64,000 bases of DNA from Selaginella tamariscina (lineage: Eukaryota; Streptophyta; Lycopodiopsida; Selaginellales; Selaginellaceae), in contig PUQB01000944.1 in assembly GCA_003024785.1 (NCBI GenBank), positions 1 through 64,000 of the forward strand. Reading direction: 5' to 3'. Each line of letters starts with the position of its first letter. Positions within the stretch are counted from its first letter, which is position 1. The position numbers were made by a program, and so were the translations under genes. This document shows positions 34,550 to 60,237 of the stretch, in pieces. The notes beneath the pieces were generated by a model. The model saw nothing but the letters and a program-made list of their open reading frames with translations. It had not been told where the DNA came from and searched no databases.

Positions 34550-37393
34550 ACAGAACCTAACAGGGCCTATTATCTTTCTTAATTTAAAATCTTAAGATGT
34601 TTTTTTTTCTTAATAAAAAAAATGATCTTAAGAGTGTAGTTGTTAAGAAATTTATGAGTGTTGCATTCAAGGAACTTTACTATCGGATTATTTATTTAAA
34701 TTAATTTTGATAATGTTTATAATTATTATTTACATTATTATTGTTAGTTATAAATCTATTGTTGTTGGAAGTGTAAATAAGACAAACAATATTAATATTT
34801 GTTTTTTTCCCCTTTATCTAGCATAAGTCATAGAATATTTGATTCTCTCTTTTGTCTTAATTAAACATCTTTAACATAAGCCATATAAATTTATTATTTC
34901 TCACACTTTAATTACTAATATTTAATTAATTAGTAAGAAAATATAAATTACATATATAATTTATTTAACTTACAACTTGTGACATAGTCAATTCTGTTTG
35001 TATAATTACAAATCCAAAAATATAAATATTACATTACTACTATTAAGTTCAAATTTTGTATTTTAAAATTACTTATATTTATAATTTTATAAACATAGAT
35101 TAAATAAAGTTTTGACATATTTTAATGTATTACTTATCACAAGAAGCGGTACATTATTTTTTAACATTTCATTAAATATGCATTATTAATCTAGTTACAA
35201 ATATATACAATTTTGTAATAATATTTGTAACAAATTGAAAATAACATGTGAAATTATTGTAATAAAGAGGTTAGCAATGCAATTGATTTTTTTAATTTTA
35301 AAATTAATATTAAATATTATATTTAATTTTAATTGATACATGTAGTTATTCTCTACACATATAAATACATTTGTATAAAATTATAACCTTTGTAAAACAT
35401 TTTACTCTCAACCAAACCTGATATGAATATTAACATTCTTTATGTTATATAAATAATATACTCATTTATTTTGAATGATATTCTTTATAAAGGTTATATA
35501 AATATATATTCATTTTATTTAAATATTCCTTATAGCATGTATATTTAAGTGTATATTCACTAACATGTTATTCATTTATTTTTATATCCTTAGAATATGT
35601 TATATATATATTTATTTTTATTTGGTAAGCACTTATTCATTAAGTAATAAATAATGATCTTTTTAATATATATTTTGGAACTAAAATAATTTTAAAATTA
35701 CAAGGTGCATAACTGTTCATGTTATAACAATAGTTTTATACATTGTTTCTACTATGTTTTAATATCGTAATGTTGAATGAATTAAATATTAAAAACTAAT
35801 AATTTGAAAGGGACATCTATTTTTTAAATTTAAAGATAGTGCATGATGATTTTTATAATGAAAAATATATAATGCATGTAAGAATACCACATTTACATAT
35901 TAAAATTCAATATAAATATATCTTATATAAATATTTATTATGTAATCTATTACACGTGAGTATATAACAATAAGTGTTTACTAAAGCAAGTGAAATTAAT
36001 TATAACTTAACATTAAAGAAAATTGTTTACTTTGTAAAAGGTGTTGATATATTAATTTTTTTAATGTCACTCAAAACTCTTACCAAAATAATATTTATAT
36101 GATTAATTTTAGTATATTATTTATTCAAAATATTTAGTTTTAATAATAATATAAAAAAATTTATATAATAATTTACTATATAAAATGAAAACCATTTGAT
36201 TATGTAATTCCAAATTCTTCGCATAAATTCTTAAACACACTTGTTTGATACTCTTCACCTTTATCACTCCTAAGTATGCGGATTTTCAATATAACAAGTA
36301 TATATATTCAATATACTAAAATTTAACATAAAATTTAAATAATTATGTTACTACATAAATACATATTATTTTAAAAGTATATTTTAGTTGTGTATACAAA
36401 TTAAAAAGGATATTATTTAAGTGTTTAATTATAACAATACAAATTGTAATATATAGCATATAAATAATAAAAAGTAAGAAAATAATAAAGAATAAAATTT
36501 TAATAATTAACTCAATGTATATTACATAATAAAAAATTTTATTACCAATTTTTTTTATGATTGTGTATAAAATACTTATATTTAACTTAAAATAATTAAT
36601 TTTTTTAATTAAATTAATGCATTATTTTTAAAATATTAAATGTAAAATATATTTATATTTATATTTATTACATTTTATTCATTTAAATATAATACATAAA
36701 ATATATTTTAATGTTTTAATAGTGATACACATAATTATACATATCAAATAGATATGGCATGTGTCCATTTTGTAAAGAAAATTTATTTTATATATATATA
36801 TATAATACTTGTAAATAAATGTAATTGTGTACTAAATATGTATATTGTTGATTAAGTGAAATGAAACATGATTTCTTAGTTGCTTTTTAAATCTTAATTC
36901 TTTTAATTTATAAAAAAAACTTAAATGATATTTAATAAATTTGTGTCATCAGTTCAAAAGAACTTCAACACGGTTATATGATATTTACATAAATGTGTGA
37001 CAACATATTTAAAGTAATAGTTGTTTGTATTCAAGAACATTTTACATTTTATTTTATAGTAAAACAATTTAATTTTAATTCATTAATTTCAAATTCAGCC
37101 ACCAATACAGTGTTAGTGCCACATGTTAATGTTTTATTTGTTAACATAACATGTGTTAAGCACTTATTAATTAATATATATTTTAATGTGATATGCTTTT
37201 ATTTTTATTTCTTTTTGGTCGTCACTGTCAATTTGAATAAACAAAATTAATTTTTTTTTAATATTAATGTTTTCATTACATAAATTATTTAAATAATGAG
37301 AATATTTTAATTTCCTTTTAATTAATTTATGTATAATATGTATGCTTTTGTGTGTATGTATATTCGAATATACATATATACAATATGTATAAA

Positions 37394-37445
<52 letters not shown>

Positions 37446-38102
37446 GTATATTTGTGTAAATATCTACATAAATACATATGTATACATTATTGTATGTGTT
37501 TTTGTATACAATGTTGTAATATTTACATATATATATATACTCACACATATAAATATTCAATCGATAATCACTGTGAGTACGATAAAATTTTAAAAATAAT
37601 ACGACAACGATATATTTCGATAGCAGTGTGATCAAATTTTGTTTACCAGCCAACCCAAAATTCACGTTACATATAGTATGTCATAACACATATATATTTA
37701 AAAAATATACATATAAGATTAAATGCTATTCACAATTTCACATATATGTATCTAATATGTATCCAAACTTCAATATTAAAATTATATATACTTAGGCCCA
37801 CTTTTCACTTTTCACTAGTGAAGTGGTTATTTAAATTTATAAATTAAAACAATATTACATAATTAATTATTACTACATTGTGCTTTTTCCACTATAATAA
37901 TTAATTAAATTAAATTTTTTTTTACTAATGCATAATTTTTATTTGATTGGTTATTAAAGAGGGTTTTTATATATGTATGTTATACATAATGTATGTAATA
38001 AAGATAATATGTTTAATTAGAAAATATGTTAAATTCCTAACTCTTTAGTGATTTCATTATTATTTTCTTATATAAAATCATTGGTTATAATTTACTAGTG
38101 GT

Positions 38103-38141
<39 letters not shown>

Positions 38142-39123
38142 ATATGTATGTCTATTTATACATAAGAATTATTTATTTTGATTGTTTATTAATTATACTT
38201 ATAAGAAATCTTTTTTCTTTTACTTTTACTTTTTTTTTTTCTCTTTATATATAAAATATAAATTTATATACATATACATATGTAAAGTAATGTTATTGTA
38301 TATAATATAAATATAACATTGTGCATATTTTTATTAATTTTTTATAAAATGCATGTCATTTTGAATAACATATGATAAGTCTAAATGAAACAATATTAAT
38401 TATAAAGAAAAGACACATGTTTATGTGTTTGTTATATATAAGAGAAACTCTAAAAGAATATGCATATTATCTATATTAATGCATTTTGTTAATATTCTTT
38501 TTACAAAGTAAAATGACACTGCATATTAAAAATAATAAAATAAATTAATTAATTTTGTATATTATGCTCGGTAGCCGTACAATAGCTAAATTACTCGGTT
38601 ATGTGGTTACCACAGAAAAAAAACAACATAGGTGCCATATAAATTATAAATAATAAATAACAAACCCACAATAAATAAATAATTTATTTTATTTTTATTA
38701 ATTGAGGCAATTAACCACCCACTAGTGAACACTTAATAAATGAAGTTGAAAAAAATTTAAATAATTTTAAATAATGATATAAGTCTCATCACTTAAACAT
38801 AAAATATTATTTTTAGCTTAAAATATTAAAAATGCGGTATACATATCCCTGTTAAATCTTTGATGTTCAATAAAAGTTAACCTTTTAATTAAAATTGAAT
38901 ACATTAAAGGTCTAAACCCCTGTTTTAATAATTTAATTAGCATATTAAATATTCTTACATCAGATTTAACATTTGCCTATGTACAGTAGTTTATTTCATT
39001 GATTATGCACTACACTGAAAGATATATACATATATACACAAGTGTATATGTGAACAATGTATACAGAAGAAAAGGGAGTTTAATTTCAATGTGATTCAAA
39101 ATATATCAGCATTTAGCCCCTTG
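34550..39123. other. AT-rich gene-free DNA of the repeat unit
   Basis: No gene is supported over about 4.5 kb. Large parts match the 17.6-18.2 and 22.4-23.8 kb region, so this is the same unit without element C. It holds an (AC)n/(TA)n tract at about 37395-37445 and a (TA)n tract at about 38108-38135. A short TGTGAGAGCTCGG at about 34536-34550 equals one end of the element B LTR. A Copia integrase fragment lies at 36205-36295. Confidence 0.7.
36205..36295 (-). mobile_element. Copia-type integrase fragment
   Basis: On the minus strand about 90 bp reads as a Ty1/copia integrase core segment (KIRILRSDKGEEYQTS, then FKNLCEEFGI). No other Copia part is recognisable nearby. It is a small fossil fragment within the AT-rich repeat unit and is absent from the matching unit where element C has inserted nearby. 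Confidence 0.75.
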
Positions 39124-39370
39124 TTAGAAGGGGATAGCACTGGAGACCCTGGGATAGACGACTCTCACCGGATGCCCCATAATCCGGCGACCCTTGAGAT
39201 GACGGAACGGATAGACGATTGCTCCAACCGGCCATTCAACAACAGCCGCAATCGCAAAACGCCACGAATCCAAGCGTCGGACCGACCACCTTCACATGGC
39301 ACGGATTCTGCCGAGTCCCAACATTCACACACGTCGGGATGGTGTGCCTCCTGGTCGTCACTGTTGCCAT
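39124..39370 (-). pseudogene. Small membrane-protein gene, copy 4, frame-disrupted
   Basis: The copy keeps the ATG (39368-39370), the N-terminal part through HVKVVGPTLGFVAF and the terminal AIPF stop at 39124-39126. One extra A near 39258 shifts the frame in the hydrophobic segment, and the N-terminal segment also differs from copy 2. Upstream it keeps the TATA-like TATATA and CACGTG at 39616 and 39753. It is the copy nearest SMC2. Confidence 0.7.
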
Positions 39371-39769
39371 TGATTGAATCGAATCGAGTCGAGGAAGAAG
39401 AAATCTTAACACAGAACAAGTTTTTTCTATGTAGCTGCGCTTCATTTGTCATTGGCGGGAAGTTTATATACAGGGGAGGAAAACAGTAGGATCGTGACAC
39501 GAGTGAGAGTAGATATTTCGACACCTGGCAAGTCACACCAGACCTTTTCCTCTAGCGCCAGGTGGCTAGATTTAATAAAACTTGTGAACACGTGGCGTTA
39601 AAGCATTTGGCTAAACACGTGTTCAATCAAAATATGTCTTTTATGCAAAGGGACGGCCTTCATGATGGTTACGGTTATGAACGGCTAGTCTATCTTAAGT
39701 GATAATTGTCTTTTCATTTACGGCATATACGTGGCACAGTGCTGAATAATGGCACGTGGAAAAAGGGGA

Positions 39770-40440
39770 TTTAAATCAATCAACTTATTGAAAGGCTTTT
39801 ATTGGTTCATATACTATTAGTTATTTTTATCTCAAATTATGATATTAATTTTGAACGTGGCAAAAATATCAAAACCGGATAGTAAAGACATAAATTTAGC
39901 TCTAACTTCTACTACAAATTTTTAAATCGTATTTATAAATAAAATATGTGTATGTATGTAATATCATTTGAATTAATTATATTAGTATATTTTAATCTCA
40001 GAATATTAAATTATGTAAATATAATATATTTAAAGCACAATATTCATACTAAAGCTTGAAATTATGGATATAATGTAGTTTCAAAACACAATCATCACTA
40101 TCCAAGTTTCCATATCTTAACTTTATATATATGCTTTTTAAAATCAAGTTATATTTTTAACATATACTTGATTACTTTAAATATATGATACAATTAGAAT
40201 ATTTGCATTTATTATTAAAAAATTTGAACGAAGTTTAAGTTGAAATAAAAATTAACTATTTAATTAGCACAAAACTTTAAAATATTATAGGACATAACAT
40301 AAAGATATACTAATTTTTAATTATAATATAAGTTTAAGGATTATTAACTATAAATTGATGTTAATATTTATTTATTTGTGGATATTTATTTAAGCTCAGT
40401 ACGATTTAATCAAATGGGAATTTATTAGTAACACTAAACA
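39770..40440. other. AT-rich spacer upstream of SMC2
   Basis: No gene is seen. About 40110-40390 matches about 24640-24900, so the last repeat unit ends close to the SMC2 promoter. Confidence 0.6.
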
Positions 40441-40447
40441 TAATGAG

Positions 40448-40508
40448 TATAAATAAACTGGATATTATATTTCCCGCTATTTAGAGCAGAGCATTTTGTA
40501 TTTCCCGC
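40448..40508 (+). promoter_or_regulatory. SMC2 core promoter: TATA box and two E2F sites
   Basis: A TATAAATA box lies at 40448-40455. Two copies of TTTCCCGC, the canonical E2F-DP site, lie at 40470-40477 and 40501-40508, 31 bp apart. Transcription would start near 40480, giving a leader of about 0.4 kb. E2F control fits a condensin gene needed in dividing cells. The sites are seen directly; their use is inference from known E2F targets. Confidence 0.65.
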
Positions 40509-40885
40509 TCTTTAGGGTTCTTGAGGGTTAGGTTGCATTTCATGCGGACCTGATCTGTTCTGTAGTCTCAGCTTAGATTTGAAGAGTCCGTGGCTTAAGG
40601 TTCTTGCGATGATCGGCATTCTATGTGTCAGCTGCGGCTATGAGGGTTCCGGCATTCTCTGCTCTGTTCGCAGAGATCTTTCTTTCGCTGATTTTGGAGC
40701 ATCCAAGAGCGGGTGCGGCTACGGCAGCGGTTTCGGCAGCCGGATTTGAGTTCTTGGCTCAAATTGGGGATTTTCAGTAAGTTCTTAGCTCAAATCGAAG
40801 TTTTTTCCGAAATTTTGAGGTAGATTTCAGGAGATTATTGAAGATTTCAGGATAGAGATTCTTCGATTTGCGGGATTATATAGAA

Positions 40886-52605
<11,720 letters not shown>

Positions 52606-53676
52606 ATGGTATAATTGTGTTATATTACTGTGTGACTCTTAATTAAATCATGCATTCATTCATGTATATGAGTCTGCACACACGCATGTATACATATAGA
52701 GATGCTGGATTATATATATATATATATAGATAGATAGATAGATATGCACATCAAAGCATTATAATATGTAGTTTTTATTTTCTTAATGATGTATATATGT
52801 GTGATTTTAATAAGTAACCATAATAAACATTAGTATATGTAAGTTCCTGTTATAGGTGTGAACTTAAACAGTTTGTCTTTCAAACTACATTTATTACATT
52901 AGAAAATAGAAACACACATTTCATTAAATAACACACCCACACATACACACGAACGGTGGGAAGAAATTACATCTGTATGGTAGTAACTCTTTCTCTCTCA
53001 CACACACACCTACACGCATGCACACACACACGCACAAGCGTGCACACAACATACAGATGTATAGCACGTATACATACACATAAGTATATAGACATGTATC
53101 TGCACAATGCATAACTGAGACGGTTTATTAAGTTTATTATAATAGTTATAATCTTAATACTTAATTCTAATTAACATGGTTCGCTACTTTTTTAATATTG
53201 TAGAAAATTAATTAAATATCCCAATTATTATGTTTAATAAGTAGCTATTATAAAAATAATCTTGATATATATAATAGATTCTTTGAAATGATTATATAAA
53301 TTATTAATTAATCAATATTTTGTGAAATATTTACGGCTGGAATATTTATTACTTTTACGTTCGTATATATCAACATATATATGTATTAATATATATATAA
53401 CATACACACAATTTATGCATAATACATAATTTACTGATTAAAACTTATGTTTTAATTAATTACCTCCAGATTTGAATTGTACAATATAATTATCATATAC
53501 ATATATGTATTTAATGTTTTATATATACGTATGTATTAATGAGATGAAATTTGTATTTTAATTTAGATTTTAGAAATATTTATGGTTAAAGATGTTATAA
53601 CTATTTATAAAAGATAAGATTTATATATAACGATTATATATTATTATTTAAGAAAACATTTAAAGAAAATGTTTTA

Positions 53677-53707
<31 letters not shown>

Positions 53708-55582
53708 GTTATATAATATTATATATATATATATATATATTTATTTAAATGTTATATATATATATATATATAAATAGTGTGTAACCGTGTAAAGCATATG
53801 GTGTGTGTGTGTACAAACGACTTAATATATTATGTTCTATGCATTTTTAGATGTTCTATTCATATTGCTCATTTATACAACTAAATTAGGTTTTGTTATA
53901 CATCCCCACGTCATTATGTACCACTCAACGTTTATTGTTAATGCACATGACTTTTATATCTTGTTTATGTATTTACATGTTCTATATTATGTTTTTATTT
54001 CTCTCGGTTCTTGTATTTATTATTTTATTAGTTAATATTTGATTTTTAATTAAAATGTAATAAGTGTATACATAAAAGATCTTTAGTATTAATGTATATG
54101 GATTCATACAAAATAAGTCTATTCAGTGTGTGGTGTGTGTTTATTACGATGAATAGTTGTTCTAAATTCTATTTAATTATCATTTTAAATCTCTTCACTA
54201 ATAACTATTTTAAATCTTATTTAATGATTATTATAAAGTTTTTTATCTATGTCATTTTAAATCTCTTTATCAATGACTATCCCATATAATATTTATATTT
54301 AATGGTTATCCTGAATTGATGAGTGTGTTAATAATTATTTTGCATGTTCACCTATAGAAATCTTATTACAACTTTTCCTTTTCTAAATAATAAGGTTAAA
54401 TGAATTTTTTGTATTATTGTCATCGATAAACCACTAGTACTTAAGTGAAACAAGATAGTAAATAATGAGTTGTTTAAGCTATGGAATGTAGCATTTCTAC
54501 CTAGTTCTATATATTACACATTGATCCCCATTTCTATTTACACATTGGGAGAGCTTAGATGGTACAACAAGTGGAAGCTTAAGGTGTACGAACCTAGTCA
54601 TTAGGTTTGGTGGCACAAGAAGCCCCAAAACCCCATCTTTCCCTTGCGGTGTGCCATATTCTCTATATGGCCTTCTTTATTGGCAAACCTTAACATCTTT
54701 CAAGTGTAAATCATAATTGTTTATATCCACATACCATTATCATTTACTTTTTGAATATAACATTAATTTCTATATTCTAACTTAATTGTGGGATATTATC
54801 AATATTATTATATATATTTAGATGGAAGTAATTTTGCATATGACTTCCTACATGTTGAGGAGGCTTCAAGGTCACTGCCTCTGTATAATGTGTGTACACT
54901 ATATGTTTATAAATGGTATTGTGTGTTTTAAAGTTTTGAGTATAAAAAGAAATATTTAAATAGGTAGGTTTTGTTATATACCCCACCCTTACATTGTGCC
55001 ACATTAGTAATTTGTGAACATGGCATGTGATGACATGGAGGGTAGTTATATTTTTTATATTATTAATTATTATTATTTTTTAAATTTGATTTTTATTTGA
55101 AATGTACATAAAAGACCTTTAGGGTTAATGTATATAATTTTTACATGTTTTTAATTTATATTTGGTTTTTAATATTTACTAATTTATTATTTTTATATTG
55201 ATTTTCACATATGAAATGTACATAAAAGAGTTAAAGCATATTGTTTTTACATGTGTTTTTTTTAATTATCTACAAGTTTCTATATTTTTTTTATTTCTTT
55301 TTGTTTTTTTATTTGTTAATTTATTATTTTTTGTATTGATTTTCACTTAAAATATAAGAAATATGTATATGGTTTTTATATGTTTTTTATTTATACACAA
55401 GTTTTATAGATGTTTATTTCTCTTGGATTTAATATTTATTAATTTATTATACATTTTGTTATAATTTAAAAAAACCACTTGGCAAATGATGTGGAAGGCA
55501 ATGATGTGGAGGGGCTATTTAATATATAAAGTACATATTATCTTAATATGTATTTATTTTAATTATTATTTTTTGCACAAAT
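52606..55582. other. AT-rich intergenic region with microsatellites
   Basis: No gene is supported. It holds TA tracts at about 53680-53780 and an AC-rich tract at about 52930-53060. About three diverged copies of a repeat of roughly 120 bp (GATTTTCA..T, ACATAAAAGA, TTTTTACATGTTTTT..) lie at about 55080-55460, with a related copy near 53890-54090. The last 4 bases, AAAT (55579-55582), are the target duplication of element D. Confidence 0.6.
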
Positions 55583-55748
55583 TGTAAGGTTCCATGGTAT
55601 ATATAATGTAGACTCTGCCATAGAGGTGCCATGTGGCGTTAGGATTTACTTCGCACTAGGAGCACTAATCCTGACATGACATTTAGTATAAATACTTTGT
55701 ATGAGTCAGACCTAATCGAATCATATTTGGTATTTACACGTCTTTAAT
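55583..55748 (+). repeat. 5' LTR of element D
   Basis: About 166 bp, starting TGTAAGGTTCCATGG, with a TATA-like AGTATAAATAC segment. The inner edge is placed just before TTGGTGGAGATG and is approximate. It is shorter than the 3' partner. Confidence 0.75.
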
Positions 55749-58700
55749 TGGTGGAGATGTTGGGTAGTCCTTTAAAGGCTTAGCTTTTTTGTGTTTTTCT
55801 TTGTCTCCCTTTCCCCTTATTGTTATTGTTTGTGATGGCGAACGAAGAAAGTTGGTTGCAATTGTTCGATGCATTACAGTTGAGCGTGACGAATCAAACT
55901 ACTCTCCTGTGGGAAATTCACAAAGGTATGCAACAAGATGCCAATATGCATCAGAGTGCCAATCCACACCTTTTGGGTTCGAATCCATCGTGTTCATCCA
56001 GAATTCTTCAAGGGGAGATTAGAGCAGACGTGTACCATTGGTGAGAACACTTTCAGGAGATTGCTGATTACCATGGATCGTCTTAATCCTAACGGTTGCA
56101 AGAGTTCCCAATGTGTTTGGAAGGACTTGCCTTGCAATGGTACAATGGTGTCCCCGTTCTCAATTGGCAAGATTGAAACATCTTGTCCCAATAATTCAAG
56201 CAAGCTTTTGGTAAGCCCAAGGATTATGCTGCGGTTTTTCATGAGCTCTATGACTTGAACCAAGTGTCGAGAAAGTTCATTCAGCGATTTGGGATTAAGT
56301 TCTGGAATTTGGTCAATCATGCGGATCTGAGCATGAAATGTATATGGTTGGGCTTGCTTTGGTCAACTCTTCACCTTGATTTGGCTGGCTTGGTGGAGGG
56401 ATTGGTCCCTCAACTGTGGAGGCCTTGAGGATTGCACAATGATTTGAGAACTCGTTGGGAGCAACACAACGTGTGTATCCTATACTGGCACCTATTCCTA
56501 AAACTTCTTCAACATCTGATCATGTTCCGATGGAAGTGGTGTTGTCCAGATGAAGGACAAGTCCTTAGGTCGTAGGAGGGGCCGAGGCTAGTTTGCTAGT
56601 TAGTGTGGTTGTGGTCATGGGTGGAACATTCAGTGCTACGAGTGCCAAGGTTGGGGATAGTTGCAAGAGCATGTGCACATCGACATTAAGTAGCCACCAT
56701 CGAGATTGTAGAAGAAGTTGAGATGCTTTCTCAGTCGGAAATGAGGAGTATTGCATGGGGTGTCAGAGGACCTATGCACTATGCACATTGCATCACTTCT
56801 GAAGAATTTGACTCCTGCGCATAGTCAACACTTCCCCAAAGCACCTTTGTTCTTCCATGCTTGTGCGGGCATAGGGGTCTCTATTGAGTTGCCAAACACC
56901 GAGCATTTTATGTTTGTCTTCTCAGGCATGGTAGAAAGAACTCCTGTTTCGATTCTGGTGGACTCTAGATCTGGTATATCTTCCATCAATCGATCAATAG
57001 TTGAGTCTCTCCACTTGCACACAATACCTGCTGAGCGAACTTTGAAGGTAGTGTTTGCTGATAAAAAATCCTCTGCTCAATCACATCGAATTGCACACAT
57101 GCATGTGGTGTTAGGAGGATACCATCATATACTTTCATTGCGGGTGATGCCGAGTCAAGTCCATGACATCATCTTGGGTGTCAATTGGCTTCGTGCAGTC
57201 AAGGCGAGATGTGATTTTGAGACATGCATGCTATTTATCTTAGGATGCCCTCCATTATGGGCTACAAGACATGCACTACAGCCATGGCAGCTACATTGTA
57301 GGGCGTCGTGGCGCCTAAGGAAGAGCCTTCTCAAGAGCAATGAGCCAAGGACATCAAGAACCTATTGGCGAGGTATCCAGACTTATTCAAACCCATTGTA
57401 GAAGTTACGAATCCCCTAATGACTACTTGGCATCACATTTCAATTGGTACAACTCGCCCACTCAGGATGAGGCTCAGGTGACGTTCTCTGAAGGAAAAGT
57501 ATATCTTGAATCATTGTGTGAGAGAGATGTTGGAATTGGAGGTGATACGTAAGTCTCAAAGTCCATGGGCGACATAACCACACCTAGTTCCGAACCTGAA
57601 TGGGACTACACCTTTCACTATCAACTTCCAGTCATTCAATGATGTCTTTGTTCCAAATTTGTATCCATTATCGAGGGTGGATGATTTGGTCGATGCATTG
57701 GGGAACATCCGGTACTTCACTATCCTTGACATAGCTTCCGACTATTGGTAGATCCTTATTGTTCCTGAAGATGTAGCAAAGACATCTTTTTGAACACTAT
57801 CCACTTGTATAAATTTATTACTATGCCATTTGGATTAGTTGGGGCCTAGCAACCTTCCAATAGATGATAAATGAATTATTGGAGGGCTTTGAAGAATTTG
57901 CATGTGCATATATTAACAACCTTCTGATTCACTTTGTTACGTGGGAGGAGCACCTTCAGCAGTTAGAATGGGTCCCGTAGTGATTGGTGCAATATGAGCC
58001 AAAGTTAAAAGAGCAAAAGTGCAAGTTCGAATGTACCTCCCTAAAGTACTTAAGATTCATCATCACAGCAGAGGGTGTGAAGGCGGATCCTGAGAAGACC
58101 CTGATTGTACGAGAATTTCCTGCTCTTGTGTCAGTGGCTGAGTTGCAGCGTTTCTTGGGGAAGGCAACTTACCTAGCAAGGTTTGTTTCACGGTTCTCAA
58201 ATCTGACAGCTCCATTATAAAATAAGGAGCTCGTTCTTGTGTGTTAGAAAGTGTTCAAGGACGTTAAGGTGCTATTGGGATCTCTATCTTTGTTGCGGTA
58301 TCTGGACTTTAACAAATCCTTTATTCTTCGAACCAATGCTTCAAATGTTGGGTTGGGAGTAAATCTGCTGCAGGAGACTCCCAATGGTCAGTAATACACA
58401 ATCACTTATGCAAGCCGGAGCCTTAGTGATGCAAAGAAAACTATTCCACCACGAACAACGAATGTCTGGCAATCGTATGGGCCTTTAAAAGTTTTATGCG
58501 TATTTACATGGCTTAGACATGTTGTTGGAAACCAATCATGTTGCAGTCAACTCGATCATGAAGAGGAGGAATGTGATGGGACGACTTGCATGTTGGGCTT
58601 TGATTATACAAGGGTATTGATTTTGGGTTGTTCATCAACTAGTATCTAGCATGGCGGATGTGGACGCGTTATCTCGAGCTCTATGGCAGTGGTTGCACTT

Positions 58701-60013
58701 GCGCATTATTGCTGGATGCCCTCCTCGATCACGGCAAGAAGACATTGTGAAGGCCAGAAGGTGGAGCCGTGGATCAAGAGGCTGCATGAAGTCTTGAGTG
58801 GTGATGTACCCTACGAGGATCTTAACTTTCGTATGTATGCAGAGTCTTTCAGATTGATGGATGACATGCTTGTGTTTGTTAAAGATAGTTCTGAGTGTCG
58901 TGTGGTGGCACCACCGATTTACATTAACTCATGGTTGTAGTTCTTTTATGACAACCCAATATCCGAACACATGGGATTCCTACAATGTCTTGAGAGGATT
59001 CGACAACACTTGTATTGGCCCCGATTGCAGCAAGACCTGCATGAGTACATTCATACATGTCTGGAGTGTTAACGGCATAACATGTTCATACTTCCTCATG
59101 CTGCAGCCCTAGAGTTAATTCGAGTTTCTCGCCCCTTTGAGTTAGTAGCTTATGACATCATGGGATTGTTTCATGTGTCACAGTTTGGTAATCAATACAT
59201 GGGTGGGTAAAAGTGTGTGCTTTGTCAAATGCTACAACAACGTTTATCATTAAGTTCTTGCTAAATCAAGTGGTGCTGAAGCATGGTTGTCTCGAATGAA
59301 TTTTATCAGATCAAGGACCAGTCCAACAACATAGGTAGTAGCTTTGTTGATGTGACAGTTGTAGATTCGACAATCATTTGCCTTAGCTTATCATCCTGAG
59401 ATCAATGGTTCGGTGGAGCAATTAAACAGAACTTTCAAAGCCATGCTCGCCAAGTACATAAGTCATGACCATGCAGATTGGGATATGTGGCTTTCATATC
59501 TCTAGTTCACTTATGTTTCAGCCCCTTACAAGTCAATAAGGATTTTCCCCATTCAAAATTTTGTATGGTCGTGAATCCGTTCGCCGCCAGTAGTTGGCAT
59601 CAAGAGGCACAATATATGGATGGGCTTATGTGGTTGAAGCATTTGAACCAAATTCTTCCTCTATTATATGCTTAAGGTGGAGAATAGTTAGCTCGAGCAT
59701 AAGAGTATCAACGTCGGACTTATAATTAAAAACATCAAACGCCACCTCAATATCAAGTGGGAGATTTGGTTCTCGTCAAGTTTCCAAAGTTAAGGGATTA
59801 AATACATGTAACAAGGATTTAGTCGCGATGGGTTGAGCCATGGAGTGTTGAAGAACAATTAGGGATGCAAGTGTATCTTTTGAAGCGTTGTGATGGCATT
59901 CAAAAGTCACAACATGTTGCACATGTGTTGGTTATCACCATTCCACTAGTGGACACTCATCCAAGGATGAGGACAACCTTGATAGGTAGACGTTGAGTCT
60001 TGAGAGGGGATGA

Positions 60014-60233
60014 TGTAAGGTTCCATGGTCTATATATAGTATATACGCCATGTAGACTCTGCCATGGAAGTGCCATGTGACACTAGGATTTACTTAATAC
60101 CAGGCACACTAATATGGGCTTCAGTTGGATTTATCTGGCACCATGTGCGCTAATCATGACACGGCCACTCAATATAAATACGTTGTATGAGTCATACCTA
60201 ATCAAATCATATTTGATATTCACACCTCTCTCA
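60014..60233 (+). repeat. 3' LTR of element D
   Basis: About 220 bp, starting TGTAAGGTTCCATGG and ending CACACCTCTCTCA. It is similar in sequence and length to the inverted LTR at 63392-63629. Confidence 0.82.
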
Positions 60234-60237
60234 AAAT

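Larger units (their letters stand above)
55583..60233 (+). mobile_element. Ty3/gypsy LTR retrotransposon fossil D
   Basis: Both LTRs are direct and flanked by AAAT (55579-55582 and 60234-60237). After a TGGTGGAGATG primer-binding-like site come gag (from about 55830), a protease region at about 56900-57200, reverse transcriptase and RNase H at about 57540-58680 (LQRFLGKATYLARFVSRF) and integrase at about 58900-59950. A purine tract TGAGAGGGGATGA precedes the 3' LTR. It is heavily broken, with well over fifteen interruptions, and its LTRs have diverged, including length differences. It is therefore markedly older than element B. Confidence 0.88.

Noticed and set aside
34536-34550. Solo LTR of element B beside small-gene copy 3
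   Set aside because: Only 13 bp (TGTGAGAGCTCGG) match; the rest of the LTR is absent, so it is at most a remnant or chance.
52924-53112. Minus-strand cysteine-rich ORF
   Set aside because: It is produced by an AC/TG-rich low-complexity stretch with no start context or homology I can recognise.
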